This document shows, piece by piece, positions 6,851-11,029 of a stretch of DNA of 11,029 nt (positions are counted from its first letter, which is position 1; each line of letters opens with the position of its first letter). The translations under genes and the position numbers were made by a program. Origin of the DNA: Flavobacterium sp. (GTDB lineage: Bacteria > Bacteroidota > Bacteroidia > Flavobacteriales > Flavobacteriaceae); the NCBI GenBank assembly GCA_030682755.1, contig JAUXNR010000393.1, forward strand, positions 1 to 11,029, written 5' to 3'. The notes under the pieces were generated by a model. The model worked only from the letters and a program-made list of their open reading frames with translations, searched no databases and had not been told where the DNA came from.

Positions 6851-7624
6851 ATGAAAAAATCAGCAGTATTAGCAACAGTTATGGCAACTATGGTACTTGT
6901 ATCGTGCAATAACAGCAAAAAGTTAGAAGAAGTAGTAGAAGTAGCCGGACCGGAATTAGAAGAAGTTATTCCTGCCAATCCGGAAGATGTAAAAGCAGAC
7001 GAAGGTGGTACATTTCAAATGATTTCCCTTCCTTATGCATATAATGCTTTAGAACCATTTATTGATGCCAAAACCATGGAGATTCACTTTTCCAAACACC
7101 ATTTGGCTTATACCAATAATTTAAACAAAGCTATTGCCAACACGCCCATGGCAAAACTTTCAATTGAAGAAATTTTAAAAACAGTTGATGCAGAAAACAA
7201 AGCCGTGAGAAATAATGGTGGTGGGTATTACAATCACAATTTCTTTTGGGAAATTCTAAAAGTAAATGATGGAAAAGGGCCAACAGAAAATATAGCAAAA
7301 GCCATTGATAAAGACTTTGGTAGCTTTGAAAATTTCAAAACACAATTTTCTGATGCAGCCATGAAACAGTTTGGTTCAGGTTGGGCTTGGTTAGTGGTAG
7401 ATGCTACCGGAAAATTAAGCATTGTAGCCACACCAAACCAAGACAATCCTTTGATGACAAAATTAGGATTATCTGGAACCCCTATCCTAGCCCTTGACGT
7501 ATGGGAACACGCTTATTATTTAAATTATCAAAACAAACGAAAAGAATATGTAGATGCTTTTTTCAATATTATCAATTGGGAAAAAGTAGCCGAAAAATAC
7601 AACGCCACTCAAGTAGCCCAATAA
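6851..7624 (+). CDS. sod: Superoxide dismutase (Mn/Fe family), predicted lipoprotein
   Basis: The enzyme dismutates superoxide to oxygen and hydrogen peroxide. The 257-residue protein starts with a type II signal peptide (MKKSAVL...MVLVSC, lipid-bearing Cys19), then an acidic linker (about 20-52), then a full Fe/Mn-type domain. Metal ligands are His79 (MEIHFSKHH), His129 (YYNHNFFW), Asp216 and His220 (LDVWEHAYY). Gly125 occupies the position of the active-site glutamine of Fe enzymes, and Gln197 in NQDNP the position of the glutamine of Mn enzymes; this pairing favours manganese or cambialistic use, which is inference. Typical cytosolic homologues are about 200 residues and lack the N-terminal 50, so this copy should be membrane-anchored outside the cytoplasm. 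It is probably the last gene of the LUD-cdsA-psd-ACBP unit and is followed by a hairpin terminator. Confidence 0.95.
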   Translation: MKKSAVLATVMATMVLVSCNNSKKLEEVVEVAGPELEEVIPANPEDVKADEGGTFQMISLPYAYNALEPFIDAKTMEIHFSKHHLAYTNNLNKAIANTPMAKLSIEEILKTVDAENKAVRNNGGGYYNHNFFWEILKVNDGKGPTENIAKAIDKDFGSFENFKTQFSDAAMKQFGSGWAWLVVDATGKLSIVATPNQDNPLMTKLGLSGTPILALDVWEHAYYLNYQNKRKEYVDAFFNIINWEKVAEKYNATQVAQ

Positions 7625-7640
7625 AAATACAACTAACTAT

Positions 7641-7668
7641 TCCCGGGCTTTGGCTCGGGATTTTTTTT
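7641..7668 (+). terminator. Intrinsic terminator after the superoxide dismutase gene
   Basis: TCCCGGGC (7641-7648) pairs with GCTCGGGA (7653-7660) as an 8-bp stem with one G-T mismatch (G-U in RNA) and a 4-base TTTG loop, followed by eight T residues. It begins 17 bases after the sod stop. The next gene starts only 12 bases beyond the T run. Confidence 0.9.
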
Positions 7669-7680
7669 AATACGAATTTC

Positions 7681-8763
7681 ATGAAAAAGTTTTTTGCCCT
7701 TACCCTAATTGTTTTATCTGTTATAGCTTGTAAAAAAGATAAAGATGAGGAAACTATTGATGCAACCGAAGAAGTGCTAAGTGAATTAAATCATTATGCT
7801 TTAAACGGAAATGTAAAATCAGTGGAAGAGAAATCCTTTGAAATTGTGGATGGAAGAACCCTAGGCAATTTGAAAAGAGAAACTTATTCTGAATATGACT
7901 TTATGTTAGAATTTAATGAGAAGGGTCAATTGGTTCGTGAGAAAAAATTCAATTCCTCCGGTCAGCTTCAAGAAGAAAATAGTTATGAAGGTAAAGACAA
8001 GCTATTGGAAACCATTCAATATATGAACAATGCGGTGTTCATGACCACAAAATATACTCGTGATGACTTTGGCAACATTATCATCATAACCAGAAGAAAT
8101 GCAGATCAAAGTCAGTTTGATAAAACAGTTCAAGGTTTTGTAGATGGCAAGCTAGTTCAAAAAAGAAATTTTGATGCAAACGAACGCCTGATGAGTAAAA
8201 TCACTTATGAGTATGATGAAAAAGGAAATTTAGTTAAAGAAAATTATTATAAAAACTCAGAACGCATTACCAATTATATTACGTATGACTATGATGACGA
8301 CCAAAATAAAATAGCAGAAAACTATTATGATAGTCAAAATAAATTAGTTGCCTACACCAAGTTTGGTTATTTAGGTTCTCTATTAATCTCTGTTGACAAC
8401 TACCTTCCGTCAGGAGAATTACAATATGCGGAATTGAAAATGTATGATGACCAAAATAATTTGACATACAACAAAATTGTTGACAATAGTGTAAAAAGTA
8501 TTTCTGAAGAAAAAATCAGTTATGACAGTCAACAAAATATGATTTCCTATGAAGTAATTCAAAACGGAGTAACCGTCCAAACCATGACCAAAGGATATGA
8601 TGATGCATATCGACTGGCAGAAAATGTGATCAATACAAAAGGAATGACCACACAAAGAAGTTATCGATATGATGTTGATGAAAAAGGCAATTGGACAAAG
8701 AAAACCATTTATATTGACAAAGTGCCGGTTTATGAAATTCAACGGGTGATTTTGTATTATTAG
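7681..8763 (+). CDS. Predicted lipoprotein with YD-like repeats, function unknown
   Basis: I do not recognise a specific function. The 360-residue protein begins with a type II signal peptide and lipobox SVIAC, with Cys17 as the lipidated residue. The next residues, KKDKDEE, resemble the lysine/acid-rich surface-export signal of Bacteroidota lipoproteins, so the outer face of the outer membrane is likely. From about residue 70 to the end it consists of degenerate units of about 20-35 residues of the type YxYDxxGNLVKENYY, for example 175-190, 201-216, 254-270 and 279-295, as in YD/RHS-like or YwqK-like beta-strand repeat proteins. The C-terminus (DEKGNWTKK...YEIQRVILYY) resembles the closing segment of many such Bacteroidota proteins. 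I chose the ATG at 7681 because it begins the signal peptide; the frame is open upstream to 7501, but that part lies antiphase over sod. No promoter box is seen after the sod terminator. Confidence 0.85.
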   Translation: MKKFFALTLIVLSVIACKKDKDEETIDATEEVLSELNHYALNGNVKSVEEKSFEIVDGRTLGNLKRETYSEYDFMLEFNEKGQLVREKKFNSSGQLQEENSYEGKDKLLETIQYMNNAVFMTTKYTRDDFGNIIIITRRNADQSQFDKTVQGFVDGKLVQKRNFDANERLMSKITYEYDEKGNLVKENYYKNSERITNYITYDYDDDQNKIAENYYDSQNKLVAYTKFGYLGSLLISVDNYLPSGELQYAELKMYDDQNNLTYNKIVDNSVKSISEEKISYDSQQNMISYEVIQNGVTVQTMTKGYDDAYRLAENVINTKGMTTQRSYRYDVDEKGNWTKKTIYIDKVPVYEIQRVILYY

Positions 8764-8850
8764 GATTTAAAACTGTTAAAATTAAAACCATAATAGTTCT
8801 AACAACTACTATCAAAAGCAACAATCAAAAAAAACAAATACTAAACAAAC

Positions 8851-8876
8851 AAATCCCGATTTTACTCGGGATTTTT
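8851..8876. terminator. Shared terminator between the YD-repeat gene and valS
   Basis: AAATCCCGA (8851-8859) and TCGGGATTT (8866-8874) form a perfect 9-bp stem with a 6-base loop TTTTAC. On the plus strand it runs into a T tract (8872-8876); on the minus strand the bases after the stem are also T-rich. The valS stop codon lies four bases from the stem, so the hairpin probably ends both convergent transcripts. The rest of the gap (8764-8850) is A-rich with nothing else recognisable. Confidence 0.85.
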
Positions 8877-8877
8877 A

Positions 8878-11029
8878 TTATTTTAAGTTGGCTAAACTTT
8901 GTTCAATCATTGCTATTTTAGCTAACGCATCCGCCTCTTTTTGGCGTTCATTGGCCACTACTTTTTCAGGAGCAGAACTCATGAATTTCTCATTCAATAA
9001 CTTCCCTTGAACAGACTTCAAAAAGCCTTGCGTGTACTTCAATTCTTCGCTCAATTTGGCAATTTCCTCTTCCACATTAAAAGCTCCCGTGATCGGAATA
9101 AAATATTCGTTGGATTTCACACGGAATGTTAAAGCTCCATCAACAGTATCCTTAACATAGGTAATCGCACTACTGTTCACCAGCTTGGCAATGATACTAT
9201 CCAAACCTTGTGTTGTCTTTTCGTTATTGATAACCTGCAATTCAATAGCATCTTTAAAAGGAATATTTTTCTCTTTTCGGATGGTTCGTATTCCGGCAAT
9301 CACATCCATAGCAAAATCAAAATCAGCAATCAACGTTTCATTAAAGGATTTCTGAGTAGGCCATTTAGACACAATCAATGCTTCTTCTTTTGATCTTGGT
9401 GCAATATATTGCCAAATTTCTTCCGTCAAAAACGGCATAAACGGATGCAATAATTTCATGTTATTTTCCAACATTTCAATGGCTTTATCAAAAGTTGCCT
9501 TATCTATCGGTTGCTGATATCCCGGTTTAATGATCTCTAACAACCACGAACAGAAATCATCCCATACTAGTTTGTAAATAGCCATCAAAGCATCAGACAA
9601 ACGGTATTTTTCGAAACTGTCTTCAATTTCCAATAATACTTTTTGAAATTTTGCTTCATACCATTCAATCGCAACTCTTGAGCTTTCCGGTTGCTGAAGG
9701 TCGGCTACTTCCCATCCTTTTATCAATCGAAAAGCATTCCAAATTTTATTAGAAAATGCCTTTCCGTTGCTGCACAATTCTTCATCAAACATGATGTCGT
9801 TTCCTGCGGATGCACTTAAAAGTAATCCAACACGAACACTATCGGCTCCAAATTTTTCAATTAAATCTAACGGATCCGGTGAATTTCCTAATGATTTAGA
9901 CATCTTACGACGTTGTTTGTCACGAACCAATCCGGTAAGGTAAACATTATTGAACGGCTTTTTACCCGTATATTCATATCCGGCAATAATCATTCTTGCC
10001 ACCCAGAAAAATAAAATATCCGGACCGGTAACCAAATCATTGGTAGGATAATAATACTTAAAATCTTTGTTGTCCGGTTCCAAAATTCCTCCAAAAACAG
10101 CCATTGGCCATAACCAAGACGAAAACCACGTATCCAACGCATCGGCATCTTGTTTCAAATCTGCCAACTGAAGATTTGGGTTGTTTGTTTTTACTCTGGC
10201 TAAACCTAAGGCTTCTTCTATCGTTTCTGCTACCACAAAATCTTCTTTACCGTCGCCAAAAAAATAAGCCGGAATCTGTTGTCCCCACCACAACTGACGG
10301 GAAATATTCCAATCGCGAATGTTTTCTAACCAATGACGATACGTATTGTTAAAACGATTCGGATATAATTTTACTTCTTCCGTTTCCAAAACGGCTTTGA
10401 TGGCAGGTTTTACTAAGTCTTCCATTTTCAAAAACCACTGATCGGATAATCTCGGTTCAATCACGGCTTTTGTTCTCTCTGAAGTACCTACTTTATTGAT
10501 ATGGTTTTCAATTTTTACAATGTGGCTCAATTGTTCCAATTCTACCACAATTTCTTCACGAACCACAAAACGGTCTTTTCCTTGATAATGCAATCCAAAA
10601 CTATTGAGTGTTGCATTTTCATTAAAAATATCAATGATTTCCAATTGGTGTTTGTTTCCAAGTTCCTTATCATTCACATCATGAGCAGGAGTAACTTTCA
10701 AACAACCTGTTCCAAATTCCATATCTACATAGTCATCAAAAATAATGGGTACCACACGATTGCAAATCGGAACAATCGCTTTTTTACCTTTTAAATGTGT
10801 AAAACGCTCATCATTCGGATGAATACAAATGGCAGTATCGCCTAAGATGGTTTCCGGTCTTGTCGTAGCAATGACTACAGAATCCGTACTGTTTTCAATA
10901 GCATACTTGATAAAATACAATTTACCCTGACGCTCTTCATAAATTACTTCTTCATCTGATAAAGTGGTTTTTGCTTCCGGATCCCAATTGACCATTCGAT
11001 AACCGCGATAAATCAATCCTTTATTATAC
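8878..11029 (-). CDS. valS: Valyl-tRNA synthetase, N-terminus cut by window edge
   Basis: ValRS charges tRNA-Val with valine and edits mischarged threonine. The frame stays open to the window edge; an internal TTG at 11016 is not the start, since YNKGL precedes it in frame. About 716 residues are present, against roughly 870-900 for the full enzyme, so the start of the Rossmann domain with the HIGH motif is outside. Visible in order are the CP1 editing domain (TTRPETILGDTA, and GTGCLKVTPAHDVND with its conserved aspartate), WNISRQLWWGQQIPAY, DALDTWFSSWLWP, DILFFWVARMI, the KMSKS loop (bases 9892-9906) followed by LGNSPDP, the helical anticodon-binding domain with HPFMPFLTEEIWQ, and a C-terminal coiled-coil arm (about the last 65 residues, rich in Glu and Lys). 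It converges on the YD-repeat gene, with a shared hairpin between them. Confidence 0.98.
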   Translation of the reverse strand, partial: YNKGLIYRGYRMVNWDPEAKTTLSDEEVIYEERQGKLYFIKYAIENSTDSVVIATTRPETILGDTAICIHPNDERFTHLKGKKAIVPICNRVVPIIFDDYVDMEFGTGCLKVTPAHDVNDKELGNKHQLEIIDIFNENATLNSFGLHYQGKDRFVVREEIVVELEQLSHIVKIENHINKVGTSERTKAVIEPRLSDQWFLKMEDLVKPAIKAVLETEEVKLYPNRFNNTYRHWLENIRDWNISRQLWWGQQIPAYFFGDGKEDFVVAETIEEALGLARVKTNNPNLQLADLKQDADALDTWFSSWLWPMAVFGGILEPDNKDFKYYYPTNDLVTGPDILFFWVARMIIAGYEYTGKKPFNNVYLTGLVRDKQRRKMSKSLGNSPDPLDLIEKFGADSVRVGLLLSASAGNDIMFDEELCSNGKAFSNKIWNAFRLIKGWEVADLQQPESSRVAIEWYEAKFQKVLLEIEDSFEKYRLSDALMAIYKLVWDDFCSWLLEIIKPGYQQPIDKATFDKAIEMLENNMKLLHPFMPFLTEEIWQYIAPRSKEEALIVSKWPTQKSFNETLIADFDFAMDVIAGIRTIRKEKNIPFKDAIELQVINNEKTTQGLDSIIAKLVNSSAITYVKDTVDGALTFRVKSNEYFIPITGAFNVEEEIAKLSEELKYTQGFLKSVQGKLLNEKFMSSAPEKVVANERQKEADALAKIAMIEQSLANLK

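Noticed and set aside
7501..7680. N-terminal extension of the YD-repeat lipoprotein (open frame upstream of 7681)
   Set aside because: It overlaps the sod coding region in another frame, crosses the sod terminator, and would bury the clear lipoprotein signal peptide that begins at 7681.
8281..8480. Near-repeated DNA (GATGACCAAAATAA-like) in the YD-repeat gene
   Set aside because: It reflects the repeated protein units rather than a separate DNA repeat; there is no regular spacing or palindrome as in CRISPR or mobile elements.
8419..8742. 107-codon minus-strand open frame inside the YD-repeat gene
   Set aside because: It is hydrophobic and cysteine-rich in a way expected from the antisense of an AT-rich repeat gene, with no promoter box or family resemblance.

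Overview
The window looks like chromosomal DNA from a member of the Flavobacteriaceae, probably Flavobacterium or a close relative. The support is low-GC DNA, protein sequences that read like flavobacterial homologues throughout, several matches to the Bacteroidota -7 promoter box TAnnTTTG, no consistent Shine-Dalgarno sequences, and lipoprotein signals with a lysine/acid-rich stretch after the lipidated cysteine. All genes look intact except the two cut by the window edges. I see no insertion sequence, phage gene, tRNA, rRNA or CRISPR array.

Layout. On the minus strand, bases 1-1041 hold most of an HD-domain phosphohydrolase (3' end outside the window), and 1245-1976 hold a short biotin-protein ligase (birA) with no DNA-binding domain. 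A compact divergent promoter region (about 2019-2048) separates birA from the plus-strand block. That block starts with rsfS (ribosome silencing factor) and ftsH (membrane AAA+ protease), and closes with a strong hairpin terminator at 4425-4466. A new -7 box begins at the last T of that terminator and probably drives five tightly packed genes: a LUD-domain protein, cdsA, psd, an acyl-CoA-binding protein and a lipoprotein-type superoxide dismutase. Their gaps are +1, -11, -8 and +5 bases. After a second hairpin comes a lipoprotein with YD-like repeats. A hairpin at 8851-8874 then separates it from the convergent valS gene, whose 5' end lies beyond base 11029.

How the genes work together. CdsA makes CDP-diacylglycerol, and Psd performs the last step to phosphatidylethanolamine; the phosphatidylserine synthase between them is not in this window. 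The acyl-CoA-binding protein overlaps psd and could buffer acyl-CoA for membrane lipid metabolism. FtsH controls membrane protein quality and, in Escherichia coli, the lipid A/phospholipid balance. The first half of the plus-strand block is therefore a translation and membrane-proteostasis pair, and the second half a membrane-lipid operon that ends with an envelope antioxidant enzyme.

Novelty. Most of the window is ordinary core genome. I found no convincing undescribed system. The points most worth a second look are the acyl-CoA-binding protein inside the phospholipid operon, the envelope-anchored superoxide dismutase, the YD-repeat lipoprotein with a possible surface-export signal, and the fused terminator/promoter upstream of the LUD gene.
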